DNA of 64,000 bases from JACCZX01 sp963710675 (lineage in GTDB: Bacteria > Pseudomonadota > Gammaproteobacteria > Burkholderiales > Burkholderiaceae_F). The notes beneath the pieces are model-generated. The model saw nothing but the letters and a program-made list of their open reading frames with translations, searched no databases and was not told where the DNA came from. The DNA lies in NCBI GenBank assembly GCA_963710675.1, contig CAVQBE010000005.1:1-64000 (forward strand). The letters run 5' to 3'. This document shows, in pieces, positions 8,124-19,696 of the stretch. Numbering within the stretch: position 1 is the first letter of the stretch; each line of letters starts with the position of its first letter. The translations under genes were made by a program, and so were the position numbers.

Positions 8124-11000
8124 ATGACGATGATTGGCGTTAAAGGGATGAAGAGCATTTCGCGCTTGGGCATCGTTTTGAGTGCGTCCGCACTGACGGC
8201 AATGCTGTCGGCATGCGCAACGATGCAGTCCACATCGCCGGATGCGCGAAGCGCTACACCGCCGCCTGCGGCCTCGGCAATGCCGTCGCCTTCTGCTGGC
8301 GTCGCGCCGGCGGCGACGCCACCGCTGCCAGGTGTACCTGGCGCACCGGAAGCGCGACCCGTTTCGGCCAGCCCCCCGCCCGGCGCGACGCCGCCGTAGC
8401 TGGGGCGCCCCGTCCGTTTGCCGAGGTCATCAAGGATGCGAAGCAGTTGCCGGGCTTCTTACCGATCTGGCAGAAGGACGACCGCACCTGGGTCGAGATT
8501 ACGCCCGACATGCTCGACAAGCCCTTTTTCCTGTCTATCAACATGACCGCGGCATTGGTGAACGCGGACTGTTCGCCGGTTTGATGGGATCGTGGTACGC
8601 AACCGGCGGCGAATACGTCGGACAGTTTCGCAAGGCCGCCGGCAACATTCATCTGCTGGCAAAAAACACGACGTTCATCGCGCGTGCGGGATCGCCTGAA
8701 GAGCGTTCGGTCAAGAACAGTTTTTCCGACAGCCTGCTTGCCTCAGCGCCGATCGCGAGCGCGCCGCACCCGGAGCGCAAGTCGATCCTGGTCGATGCCA
8801 ACGCGTTGCTGATGACCGATATGCCGCGTGCGTCGTATGTGATCGAGCGCGCCTATCGGAACTCGTTTTCATTCGACGCGCGCAATTCGTTTATCCAGTC
8901 AGCCAAGGCGAATGCCGAGCGCACGGTGTTTGATGTCACCGCGCACTACGCGCAGCCGCGCATACCCGTACCCGCACCACCGCCGCCAACCCCCGGGGCG
9001 ACGCCGCCGCCGTTCTATCCGCCGCCGATCGTGCTTGAAGACCCGCGCAGCCTGTTCCTCGGCTTCCTTTATACGTTCACCAAGCTGCCGGAAAGTCCGA
9101 TGCGGCCGCGATTGGCCGACTCGCGTATCGGGCACTTTGGCACCGCCAAGGTGAACTTCAGCGATGACTCGAAATTCTTTCCGGTGCGTTGGTACGTGCA
9201 GCGCTGGCGGATGGAGAAGAAGGATCCCAGCGCGGAGCTGTCGGAGCCGGTCAAGCCGATCACGTTCTATCTGGGCAACGAGATTCCGGAGAAGTATCGC
9301 GAGCCGATCCGGCAAGGGATTCTGGAGTGGAACAAAGGTTTCGAGCGCATTGGTTTCAAGGATGCGATCGTCGTCAAGCAGCAGCCGGACGACGCCGACT
9401 ACGACCTCGGAGAGGCCCAGTACTCATCGATACGCTGGATGGCGACCGCCACGCCTTCGTTTGGCGCGATCGGTCCGTCACAGGTCGATCCGCGCACCGG
9501 AGAAATTCTGGACGCCGACATCGGCTGGGATGCCAGTCAGGTACGCAATATTCGCGCGTTGAAAACCGAAGGCGTGGTGGCGTACACGCCAATGTATGAC
9601 GCGGTGTCAGGTGAGCTCAGCCACGCGAGCGGTACCGAGGGGCACACGCACAGCCGCTTTTGCAACCATATCGAACACGCTTCGCGCGAAATGGGATTCG
9701 CGTTGTCGCTGCTCGAGGCGCGCGGCGAACTCGATCCTGACAGTCCCGAAGCCGACAAGTTGGTATTCGACTTCCTGAAAGATGTGACAATGCACGAGGT
9801 GGGGCACACACTCGGGCTTCGCCATAACTTCCGTGCATCGACCGCGGTGAACCAGGAACAGATCTCCGATAAGATTATGCCGAGAAAAATGGATTGACCG
9901 GCTCGGTGATGGAGTACACGCCGGTGAATATCGCGCTGAGGGGCGAAAAGCAGGGCGCGTATTTCACGCCCACTCTGGGTGCCTATGACTACTGGGCGAT
10001 CGAGTATGCCTACAAGCCATTTTCCGCCGATGAGGAGGGCGCGGAGCTCGCCAAAATCGCCGCACGCGCGAGCGACCCTCAGCTGGCCTTTGCGACAGAC
10101 GAGGATATCGGCGTGGCGATTGACCCGATGGTCAATCAGAGTGATCTCAGTAACGATCCGCTGGCGTTTTTCAAACGGCGCTTGAAGCTGTCACAGGAAC
10201 TGTGGCAGCGGCTCGAGCAGCGTCCGCTTGCGAGCGGTGAAAGCTATTCCATGCTGCGCCGCCGATTCCTGACCGGCTTTACGCAGATGGGCTACGCGAT
10301 GGGAACGGCGGCCAAGTACGTCGGCGGCTCTCAACTCGTCAATGACTATGCGGGTACTTCACGCCTGCCGGTGACGCCGATCGATGCGGCCAAGCAGCGC
10401 GAAGCGATGACGCTGATTGCCGATGGTCTGCTTCGCAGCGACAGCTTCAAGGTGTCGCCAGAGTTTCTGCGCAAGCTGGTGACCGAACGGCTTGAACGCG
10501 ATTCTCAATACATCGGCAATTATGTCGCCGCCGGATCGCCGTACGAGCTGAACTTGCCCGAGCGTGTGCTTACCGTGCAGCGTGATGTGCTCAACCGACT
10601 GATGAGCCCGGTCGTGGCACGGCGCGTTGTTGAAAACGGCGGGCGCTCGGCCGGCCAGCGGGGTAAGCAAGCCGAGCCTTTCACGCTTTCGGAGTTGTAC
10701 GGAACCGTGCAGCGCTCGATTTGGGAGGAAGCGCGGGTCGGCGCCGAAAGCGACGTCATGCGCCGCAATCTTCAGCGTGAGCATTTGCGACGACTGACGT
10801 CAGGGCTGCTCGGATCATCGGGAAGCTACCCCGCTGATGCCCGTGCTCTGATGAGACGTGATGCGCGGCAGCTGCGCGACTGGGTCGCAAATGCAGCGAA
10901 CAAGCCGGGGCTGAGCGCAGAGACGCGTGCGCATTACGCCGAGGCGTCGGAGACATTGACGGAGACGCTGAAAGCGCCGATGTTGCGAACCGGTGTCTAA
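8124..11000 (+). CDS. Zinc-dependent metalloprotease, DUF5117/DUF4953 type (three frameshifts)
   Basis: The N-terminus MIGVKGMKSISRLG leads into a lipobox-like MLSACA, so the protein is probably exported and lipidated. A Pro/Ala-rich linker follows. Homology continues through frame changes near 8394, 8550 (a missing C restores NMTRGIGERGLFAG) and 9880. The central part resembles DUF5117 and the C-terminal half carries HEVGHTLGLRHNF, the metzincin HExxHxxGxxH zinc site with a third histidine. Restored length is about 960 residues. Related large secreted or periplasmic proteases occur widely in Proteobacteria and Bacteroidetes, without known substrates. A second Pro-rich insert (about 8960-9020) sits between the DUF5117 region and the catalytic region. 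Confidence 0.82.
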
Positions 11001-11012
11001 GTGGAATAACCA

Positions 11013-12086
11013 TTGGCGAAACGCGCGTCGGCGGCGAAGAAAGTATTGAGGTTTGCGGCCGACGCGAGCAACGTCGAGCTGGCAAACGTTACCGGCGCGC
11101 TCGACGCTAACCTGCGCCAAATCGAAACCGAGCTCGACGTCGCGGTTTCGCGGCGTGGGCATCAGTTTCGTGTCGAGGGTGCACCGGACAATGCTCAGGC
11201 TGCGATTGCGGTGCTCGAGTATTTCCTGGAGCGCGCGCGCAAGACGCAACGCGCAATATCGGTGGACGATATTCAACTCTACTTTGTGGAGTTGCGGGGC
11301 CGGCGCGATGCTGCCCACGATGCACGCGGTGCGCTCAATGCGGGCGACGATTCAGCGTTGCCGCACTTACACACGCGCCGTCCCGATCTGCGCGGACGGA
11401 CGCCACGCCAACGCGACTATATCGAGGCCATTTTGGCGCACGATATTACGATTGGCATCGGTCCGGCAGGCACCGGCAAGACTTATCTGGCGGTTGCCGC
11501 CGCCGTCGACGCGCTGGAGCGCGACGTCGTCAAGCGCATCGTGCTGACGCGACCCGCGGTCGAAGCGGGCGAGCGACTGGGCTTTTTGCCGGGCGACCTC
11601 GCGCAGAAAGTTGATCCGTACCTGCGTCCGTTATATGACGCGTTGTTCGATCTGCTCGGCTTCGACAAGACCCAGCGCCTGCTGGAGCGGCAAACGATAG
11701 AAATTGCGCCGCTTGCTTATATGCGGGGACGTACGCTGAATCAGTCGTTTGTCATTCTTGACGAGGCACAGAACACGACGCGCGAGCAGATGAAAATGTT
11801 TTTGACGCGTATCGGGTTTGGCTCGAAGGCCGTGGTTACGGGCGACGTGACGCAGATGGATCTGCCGCGCGGAACGGCCAGCGGTTTGATCGAAGCGCAG
11901 CACGTCCTCACGGAGGTGCGCGGCATCGCATTCACCTACTTCACCGCGGCAGACGTTGTACGGCATCCACTCGTCGGTCGAATCGTCGAGGCCTACGAAG
12001 CAGCCGAGGAACGTGCGCAGGCTGCCGAGGCCGCGCGACCGGTGGCGGCGCTGGTTGCGGGCACGACGCGCAATCGCCCTAGCTAG
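11013..12086 (+). CDS. phoH: PhoH-like P-loop ATPase
   Basis: The 357-residue protein starts at a TTG and belongs to the PhoH/YbeZ family. It has the Walker A motif GPAGTGKT at residues 150-157, the segment TRPAVEAGERLGFLPGD that is diagnostic of the family, and a Walker B-like VILDEAQN. YbeZ partners the rRNA-processing nuclease YbeY. Here ybeY follows 14 bases downstream and corC and lnt come next, which is the conserved gene order. It is in one direction with the upstream metalloprotease, with only 12 bases between them. Confidence 0.94.
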   Translation: MAKRASAAKKVLRFAADASNVELANVTGALDANLRQIETELDVAVSRRGHQFRVEGAPDNAQAAIAVLEYFLERARKTQRAISVDDIQLYFVELRGRRDAAHDARGALNAGDDSALPHLHTRRPDLRGRTPRQRDYIEAILAHDITIGIGPAGTGKTYLAVAAAVDALERDVVKRIVLTRPAVEAGERLGFLPGDLAQKVDPYLRPLYDALFDLLGFDKTQRLLERQTIEIAPLAYMRGRTLNQSFVILDEAQNTTREQMKMFLTRIGFGSKAVVTGDVTQMDLPRGTASGLIEAQHVLTEVRGIAFTYFTAADVVRHPLVGRIVEAYEAAEERAQAAEAARPVAALVAGTTRNRPS

Positions 12087-12100
12087 CGGTTTGCGCGATC

Positions 12101-12529
12101 TTGCCCGCACTGAGACTTTCGATTCAAGGCCGGATGGACTTCGCGGGTTTGCCTGCACGGTCGACGTTGCTGCGCTGGATCAAAGCCGCTATCGAGCGCG
12201 ACTCACAACTGACGCTGCGTTTTGTCGGCACCGCTGAGGGGAGGCGGCTGAATCGTGATTACCGGGGAAAGGATTACCCAACGGATGTGCTGACATTCGG
12301 GTACTCGATCAGGCCGACTGTGCTTGCTGACATCGTCGTTTGCGTCCCGGTCCTTAAGCGTGCGGCGAACACCCTGCGCAAGCCCATTTACGACCACCTG
12401 GCGCATCTGGTCGTGCATGCAACGCTGCATGCCCATGGGCACCATCACGGCGACGCTGCCGCAGCACAACGAGTCGAGGTGCGAGAGCGAAAAATCTTGA
12501 AGTCGCTCGGTAGGCGTAGCCCGTACTAG
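12101..12529 (+). CDS. ybeY: Endoribonuclease YbeY (rRNA maturation factor)
   Basis: YbeY is a zinc-dependent single-strand endoribonuclease needed for 16S rRNA 3' maturation and 70S quality control. The 142-residue product has the conserved NRDYRGKDYPTDVLTF segment and the zinc-binding motif with histidines 106, 110 and 116 (HATLHAHGHHH). The motif is slightly unusual in carrying several extra histidines where HGxLHLxGYDH is usual. The start is a TTG at 12101, chosen because it follows phoH closely and gives the normal length. Confidence 0.9.
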   Translation: MPALRLSIQGRMDFAGLPARSTLLRWIKAAIERDSQLTLRFVGTAEGRRLNRDYRGKDYPTDVLTFGYSIRPTVLADIVVCVPVLKRAANTLRKPIYDHLAHLVVHATLHAHGHHHGDAAAAQRVEVRERKILKSLGRRSPY

Positions 12530-12618
12530 GCTTCATTATTGTCAAATCCGGGTCGTGTATTCTGATTTCGTCTTAACCGCGAGGAAGTCGCCGGCACGCC
12601 GATGGCTCTCCGTCCTGC

Positions 12619-13518
12619 ATGTCAGAACCTCCGCCTAGTCGTCCCTTACCGTCTCACAAACACAGGTCTTTGCTGGAGCGCCTGAGCTCCTTTATCTTCC
12701 GCGAGCCCGAAAATCGCGAGGATCTGCTGCAGGCGTTGCATGACGCCCATGATCGCGACTTGCTCGACGCCGATGCGCTGTCGATGATTGAAGGCGTGCT
12801 GCAGGTTTCGGAGCGGCGCGCGCGCGATTTGATGATTCCGCGCTCGCAGATGGATGTCGTCGATATCTCCGCGCCGCCTGAATCGTGGATTCCTTTCATT
12901 ATCAGCACGGCCCATTCGCGCTTTCCGGTGATCGAGGACAGCCGTGATCAGGTAATTGGCATTCTGCTGGCCAAGGACCTGCTGCGCTACTACGCCGAAG
13001 CCGATTTTGATTTGCGCGCCAGCCTGCGTCCGGCCGTTTTTATCCCGGAGAGCAAGCCGCTTAATGTGTTGCTCAGGGATTTCCGTACCCATCGCAACCA
13101 TATGGCCATCGTCGTCGATGAATACGGTGGTGTCGCCGGACTCATCACAATCGAAGACGTGCTTGAACAAATCGTCGGCGACATCGAAGATGAATTTGAC
13201 GAGAATGAAAGCGATGGAGCGATCGTTGCCGAAGGCGAAGGGCGTTTTCGCGTCAATGCGCTGACCGAGATCTCGATGTTCAACGCGAAGTTTGACACCG
13301 CGTTTTCGGACTCTGCTTTCGACACCATTGGCGGCTTGTTGACAGAGCGGATGGGCCGCGTTCCCAAGCGTGCAGATGTCGTCGAGTTCGACGAGCTGCG
13401 CTTCGAGGTCCTACGCGCCGATGCGCGCCGACCGCTTCTCTTCCAGGTGACCCGGCTCCCAAAAAAGACAGTCGCCGAAGAGTTCTCCTCTACGGAAGAG
13501 CATAAACACCCGGCCTAG
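12619..13518 (+). CDS. corC: CorC-family CBS-domain protein (YbeX)
   Basis: The 299-residue soluble protein has a pair of CBS domains (about residues 65-190; ARDLMIPRSQMDVVD and VVDEYGGVAGLITIEDVLE) and a C-terminal CorC/HlyC domain (about 205-285; FDTIGGLLTERMGRVP). The family is linked to magnesium and cobalt homeostasis and, as YbeX, to ribosome assembly. It lies between ybeY and lnt as in most Proteobacteria. An 89-base gap upstream of the ATG could hold a promoter, but no clear -35/-10 pair was found. The last residues are charged and variable. Confidence 0.92.
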   Translation: MSEPPPSRPLPSHKHRSLLERLSSFIFREPENREDLLQALHDAHDRDLLDADALSMIEGVLQVSERRARDLMIPRSQMDVVDISAPPESWIPFIISTAHSRFPVIEDSRDQVIGILLAKDLLRYYAEADFDLRASLRPAVFIPESKPLNVLLRDFRTHRNHMAIVVDEYGGVAGLITIEDVLEQIVGDIEDEFDENESDGAIVAEGEGRFRVNALTEISMFNAKFDTAFSDSAFDTIGGLLTERMGRVPKRADVVEFDELRFEVLRADARRPLLFQVTRLPKKTVAEEFSSTEEHKHPA

Positions 13519-13592
13519 TGGCTCGCTCGCCGCATGACGCGCGCACGGCACGCGCGGGCACAATGCTGCGCTCCAGTGGTTCCTGATCCGGA

Positions 13593-15098
13593 ATGAACAC
13601 CCTTCGCCGTGTGTCGCCGCTCGTTGCGTTGCTTCTCGGCGCAATTCACGCGTGCTCTTTTGCGCCATGGAATCTGCCTTGGCTACAGGTTCTGGCGTTA
13701 TCCGCGCTTTTCGCAGTCGGGGCTCGCGCGGAATCGGCAAAGCGCGCGGCTCTTCTTGGCTTTGCGTTCGGCATGGGATGGTTCGGCGTCGGTATCTCGT
13801 GGGTGTACATCAGCATGCACGTCTACGGGTTGATGCCTGCCGTTTTAGCCGGCGCCGCGACCGCAGCGTTTTGCGCGTACCTGGCGGCTTATCCGGCGCT
13901 TGCACTGGGCGTTGCTCACCGCTTGTTCTCGAACGTTGTGTGGCGGCTGGCGCTGGGGCTGCCGGCCCTATGGATGATTGCCGAGTGGCTGCGCGGTTCG
14001 GTGTTCACCGGATTTCCGTGGCTCGCCAGCGGTTATGCACATACCGACGGCCCGTTGGCCGGCTGGGCGCCTACGCTCGGCATGTATGGCATAACCCTGA
14101 TGGCGGCGCTTCTCGCAGGCGCTGTGAGCCTGTTGACGTTGCCAAGGCGTCGCTATCGATGGGCGGCGATGGTTGCCGTGATTGTTGTAGCAGGCGGGTG
14201 GTGGGGCCGCATGCAGTCATGGACGGCGCCCACCGGCTCACCGCTCAGCGTTCGCCTTGTGCAAGCCAACGTCCCGCAAAATCTGAAATTCGAACCCGAC
14301 GGCATTGCACGCGCGTTCACGGCGCACCTGGAGCTGATGCAGGGGCAGGAGGGTCAAACAAAATCGGTCGATCTCGTGGCACTGCCCGAGTCTATTTTTC
14401 CGGTGCCGATGCAGCACGTGCCCCCGTCCTATCTGCAGACATTTCGGGACTTTGCACAGCAGCGCAAGACTGCGGTGATCTATGGCGTGTTTCTCGAGGA
14501 ACCTCGCGGCAACTATTTCAACAGTGCGGTCGGCTATTCCCCGGACGACCCGAACTTGCGTCGCTACAGCAAGCGTCACCTGGTGCCGTTCGGCGAGTTC
14601 ATTCCGCCTGGCTTCAGATGGTTCGTCGATCTGATGAAGATGCCGATTGGCGATCAACAGCGGGGAGCGACGGCGCAGCCGCTCGCCCTACGCGGCCAGC
14701 AGGTGGCCGTCAACATTTGCTACGAGGATCTGTTCGGTGCGGAGATTATCGACGCATGGCACGCAGGTGGCCCTGCGCCTACGCTGATGCTGAACATTTC
14801 CAACCTCGCCTGGTTCAATGATTCGCTTGCGCTTCCGCAACATCTTCAGATCTCGCGCATGCGTGCGCTCGAAACCCAGCACCCGATGCTGCGTGCCACT
14901 AATACCGGCGCCACTGCAATCATCGATGCTCGCGGTGAAGTCGCGGCACAGCTGCCGTACCTGACGGCGGGTGCGCTGGACGGCACGGTGCAGGGCTACG
15001 AAGGCACCACGCCGTATATCCGTTACGGAAATTGGCCCGCGTTGCTTTTGGCGTGCCTTTTGATAGTGGCGGCGCTGCTGAAACGAAACGATCGCTGA
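13593..15098 (+). CDS. lnt: Apolipoprotein N-acyltransferase
   Basis: Lnt N-acylates the N-terminal diacylglyceryl-cysteine of lipoproteins in the inner membrane. The 501-residue protein has about six N-terminal membrane segments and a nitrilase-type periplasmic domain. The catalytic triad is visible: E266 in LPESIFP, K327 in SKRHLVPFGEF and C376 in NICYEDLFG. A final hydrophobic segment (LLLACLLIVAALL) precedes a basic tail. The frame is intact. This enzyme would serve the Pal, SBP and small lipoproteins in this window. Confidence 0.96.
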   Translation: MNTLRRVSPLVALLLGAIHACSFAPWNLPWLQVLALSALFAVGARAESAKRAALLGFAFGMGWFGVGISWVYISMHVYGLMPAVLAGAATAAFCAYLAAYPALALGVAHRLFSNVVWRLALGLPALWMIAEWLRGSVFTGFPWLASGYAHTDGPLAGWAPTLGMYGITLMAALLAGAVSLLTLPRRRYRWAAMVAVIVVAGGWWGRMQSWTAPTGSPLSVRLVQANVPQNLKFEPDGIARAFTAHLELMQGQEGQTKSVDLVALPESIFPVPMQHVPPSYLQTFRDFAQQRKTAVIYGVFLEEPRGNYFNSAVGYSPDDPNLRRYSKRHLVPFGEFIPPGFRWFVDLMKMPIGDQQRGATAQPLALRGQQVAVNICYEDLFGAEIIDAWHAGGPAPTLMLNISNLAWFNDSLALPQHLQISRMRALETQHPMLRATNTGATAIIDARGEVAAQLPYLTAGALDGTVQGYEGTTPYIRYGNWPALLLACLLIVAALLKRNDR

Positions 15099-15128
15099 CG
15101 ACCGTTCGGTCCGTACAATCGTCTCGCG

Positions 15129-16043
<915 letters not shown>

Positions 16044-16047
<4 letters not shown>

Positions 16048-18138
16048 GGGAGTCGCTGCTCGTTGAAATTCAAACCGAGGAGCTGCCGCCCAAAGCACTG
16101 AAAAGCCTCAGCGAGGCGTTCGCGTCGGCTATCGAATCGGGGCTGCGCGCTCGCGGCTTTGTGTCGGCGCAAAGCGTAACGACTGCCTACGGATCGCCGC
16201 GTCGTCTGGCGGTGAACTTGACTAACGTTGCGAGGAAGTCGGCCGACACACCGTTTCGCCAGAAGTTGTTGCCTGTTGCCATTGGACTGGACGACAAGGG
16301 CAAGACCAACCGCCGCGCTGAAAAAAAAGCTTGCGGCGCTCGGCGTGGACATTGATGTCAGGAGGCTGCAGCGTGAAACCGATGGCAAGCAGGAAGTACT
16401 GATCTACGAGGGCCAGAGGCCGGGTGAGCTGTTGATTTCGGCGCTGCAATCTGTGATTGAAGCGACCATCACTGCGCTGCCGATACCCAAGATGATGAGC
16501 TATCAGCTCGCCGATGGCGAGACAACCACTCGATTTGTGCGCCCTGCGCACCGGTTGATTGCGATGCACGGGCACGCAGTGGTGCCGGTGCACGCGCTCG
16601 GTCTGCAATCCGGAACCAAGACGCATGGTCATCGCTTTCTGGCACCTGGCACGTTGGCGGTGCTCGCGGCTGACATGTACGCCGAGCAGCTGCGTGAAGA
16701 TGGCTATGTCATCGCGTCATTTGCAGAACGGCGCGCGAAGATCGAATCGCTGCTTCTCGCAGAAGCCGCCAAGCATGATGCGCGCCCTGTCGTTCCCGCT
16801 GAGCTGCTCGACGAGGTCACGGCGCTGGTCGAATGGCCCGTCGTATACGACTCGGCATTCGACGTGGATTACTTGTCGATACCGCCCGAATGCCTGTTGC
16901 TGACGATGCAGCAGAACCAGAAGTACTTTGCTCTAACCGATCGCGCGGGAAGACTCACCCATCGCTTCCTCCTTGTGTCGAATATCGAGGCGACCGATGG
17001 CGGCGCTGCGATTCGCGCCGGCAATGCGCGTGTGGTTCGTGCCCGGTTGGCCGATGCCAAGTTTTTTTACGATCAGGATTGCAAGCAAACCCTCGAGAGC
17101 CGAGTGCCTGGACTGGCGCACGTTGTTTATCACGGCAAGCTCGGCTCGCAACTGCAACGTGTTGAAAGGATCACCGCCATCGCAATGGGTATTGCGAAGG
17201 AGCTCGGAGTTGAGGCCACCTTGACCGAGCGTGCCGCCCACCTTGCCAAGGCTGATCTGCGTACGTTAATGGTCGGTGAGTTCCCGGAGCTGCAAGGCGT
17301 GATGGGCGAGTATTACGCTCAGAACGACGGTGAGTCAGCAGCTGTGTCGGTGGCGATTCGCGAACACTATCACCCACGCTTTGCCGGCGACGCTCTGCCG
17401 GAAGGCGCGACCTCGCTGTGTGTGGCGCTTGCCGACAAGCTCGAGACTCTGGTGGGATTGTTCGGCGTCGGCGAAAAGCCCACCGGCGAAAAGGATCCGT
17501 TCGCGCTGCGCAGGCACGCGCTGGGGATTTTGCGAATGCTGATGGAAAAGCGGCTTGCGATCCCGTTTAATCGGATGCTGGACATTGCGAACACCGCGTT
17601 CGGCGGTGTGAACGCTTTCAAGAATGCTGACGGTGATTTGCTGGATTTCGTATACGAACGCCTGCGCGGCTTGCTGCGTGACGATGGCTACTCGGCGCAA
17701 CAGGTCGAAGCCGTCATCGCGTTGCAACCCGAGCGAATCGATCAGGTGCCGCAGCAGTTAGCGGCGGTCCGAGCGTTCATGTCGCTGCCGGAAGCCGAAA
17801 GCCTGGCGGCGGCCAACAAGAGAATCGGCAACATTCTGAAAAAAGCAGACGATGTTCCGAACGCGTTCGACGGTGCGCTGCTGCTGGAGCCGGCCGAACG
17901 CTCGCTTGGAGAGGCGTTCAGCGCGGTTCGGCCATGGGCAGAGCAGCTGTACGCGTCTGGCGATTATTCGGCGATGCTTAAGTCGCTGGCACCGTTGAAG
18001 CTGCCGGTCGATCGCTTTTTCGACGAAGTGATGGTCAACGTCGACGATGCGAAGCTGCGCGCGAACCGCCTCGGTTTGCTGGCGGCGCTGCAGGCTACGA
18101 TGAATCGAGTCGCCGATATCTCAAAATTGAGCAGCTAA
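16044..18138 (+). CDS. glyS: Glycine-tRNA ligase beta subunit (one frameshift)
   Basis: GlyS is the large tRNA-binding subunit of bacterial glycyl-tRNA synthetase. The GTG at 16044 overlaps the glyQ stop (GTGA) and opens with ESLLVEIQTEELPPKALK. One extra base around 16303-16306 shifts the frame; the remainder carries FVRPAHRLIAMHG, the HD-like domain DLRTLMVGEFPELQG, and the C-terminal anticodon-binding region NVDDAKLRANRLGLL. The corrected length is about 698 residues, typical. An A8 run lies just after the shift. Confidence 0.93.
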
Positions 18139-18140
18139 TA

Positions 18141-18920
18141 ATGCTCTGGCTGCGCTCACTCGCGTACTTCGTCTATTTGTTCGTCACCGTCGTTCCGTGG
18201 GCGTTTGTCGTCCTCTCGGGCTGGCTATTTCCAGTGCACACACGCTACTGGCTGTGCGCGCGCTGGACCGCAATGGCGATCTGGGGTGCGCGGGTTATCT
18301 GCGGCATCAAATATCAAGTCGAAGGCTGGCACAACCTGCCGGATGGGCCGGCGATTGTGTTGCCGAAGCATCAATCGACGTGGGAGACGTTCTGGCTACC
18401 GACCGCGATGCCACGCGACCTCACGTTCGTCTACAAGCGCGAGCTCAACTGGGTGCCGTTCTTTGGCTGGGGAATCGCGTCCGCGCAGATGATCAGTATT
18501 GATCGCAGCAAGGGCCAGGATGCGTTCGAGCAGGTGGTCGAACAAGGAAAGGATCGTCTTGCGCGTGGCTGGTGGATTGTCATCTTTCCTGAGGGGACCC
18601 GCACCAAACCGGGCACTATCAAGCGTTACAAGACAGGCGGCGCACGGCTCGCGGTACGCACCGGCGCATGGGCGGTGCCGATCGCGGTCAACTCAGGCGA
18701 ATACTGGCCCAAAGGACGATTCATTAAGACACCCGGTACCGTAAAAGTGTCGATAGGTCCTGCGATCAACCCGAACGGCAAAAGCGCCGAAGAAGTCGCG
18801 CTATTGGTTGAGACTTGGATCGAGTCAGAGATGCGGAGACTGGCGCCGCATCGATACAGCGCACCCTACATGCCATCAAATGGCCGCGGTGTCGAAGGTG
18901 CTGCGGCGGGGACGGCTTGA
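18141..18920 (+). CDS. plsC: 1-acyl-sn-glycerol-3-phosphate acyltransferase
   Basis: PlsC makes phosphatidic acid from lysophosphatidic acid. The 259-residue protein has an N-terminal membrane segment, the acyltransferase motif KHQSTWET (the HX4D box in its HX4E form), and FPEGTRTKPG, the glycerol-phosphate-binding motif. It starts two bases after glyS ends. In Burkholderia relatives a gmhB phosphatase gene usually lies between glyS and plsC; it is absent here. The C-terminal 30 residues are low-complexity. Confidence 0.93.
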   Translation: MLWLRSLAYFVYLFVTVVPWAFVVLSGWLFPVHTRYWLCARWTAMAIWGARVICGIKYQVEGWHNLPDGPAIVLPKHQSTWETFWLPTAMPRDLTFVYKRELNWVPFFGWGIASAQMISIDRSKGQDAFEQVVEQGKDRLARGWWIVIFPEGTRTKPGTIKRYKTGGARLAVRTGAWAVPIAVNSGEYWPKGRFIKTPGTVKVSIGPAINPNGKSAEEVALLVETWIESEMRRLAPHRYSAPYMPSNGRGVEGAAAGTA

Positions 18921-19696
18921 ATCAGCAGTTGCTGTTAGCGTTCGATTCGCCGCGCTCGACAGCGACGCCGCACGTTGCGCTAGCAACCGAACGCCGCGTC
19001 GTAGTCGGAAATCAGATCCTCGTGTATCAGTTGCATCGCGTGCGAAGACGCAGCATCGGATTTCAGGTCAGCGAACGTGGGCTGTCGATTCGCGCGCCGC
19101 GCTCAGTGGCACTGAAAGAGATCGAAGCGGCGATCGTTCAAAATCAACGGTGGATTTTTGCAAAGCAGCTCGAATGGCATGCGTGGTGTGAGCAGCTGCG
19201 CAATTCCGCGATTCGCTTTGTCGAAGGCGGTGTCGTTCGTTACCTCGGTGAACCCATGACGCTGCGATTGGGGTCCACTTCAACGCACGTCGATCCTGCC
19301 TTCAGAGAGCTACGTCTGGCGTTGCCGGTAGCGGCGCCCGAGGCCGACGTTCGTCAGGCGCTGAAGGTCTTGCTGCAGACCCAGGCGCACAGCATCATCG
19401 GCGAGCGTCTTGCGCGCTTTGCCGATCGCATCCCTGCGCGCTTTGCCGGATGGAGGGTATCGTCGGCGCGCACACAGTGGGGCTCTTGCTCGCGCGAGGG
19501 CCGCGTTCGTCTTAACTGGCGCCTGGTGCACTTTGAGCCACCAGTGATTGACTATGTGATCGCACACGAGCTTGCTCATCTGCGCGAGCTCAACCACAGC
19601 CTCCGCTTCTGGAAGGAGGTTGCGCGCCTTCTGCCCGGCTACGAAGCTGCACGCGATCGGATCAGGCGCGTCGAGATTGCGGCCGTATCCTTTTAA
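18917..19696 (+). CDS. YgjP-like (DUF45/M48-type) metallopeptidase domain protein
   Basis: The TTG at 18917 overlaps the plsC stop (TTGA) and gives a 259-residue protein. Its C-terminal half is the YgjP domain, with WGSCSREGRVRLNWRLVHF and the zinc site HELAHLRELNHS (HExxH, residues 217-221). A longer in-frame reading from 18815 would lie inside plsC and is not supported. The cellular role of the family is unknown. The stop converges on rsmA with a four-base overlap. Confidence 0.88.
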   Translation: MNQQLLLAFDSPRSTATPHVALATERRVVVGNQILVYQLHRVRRRSIGFQVSERGLSIRAPRSVALKEIEAAIVQNQRWIFAKQLEWHAWCEQLRNSAIRFVEGGVVRYLGEPMTLRLGSTSTHVDPAFRELRLALPVAAPEADVRQALKVLLQTQAHSIIGERLARFADRIPARFAGWRVSSARTQWGSCSREGRVRLNWRLVHFEPPVIDYVIAHELAHLRELNHSLRFWKEVARLLPGYEAARDRIRRVEIAAVSF

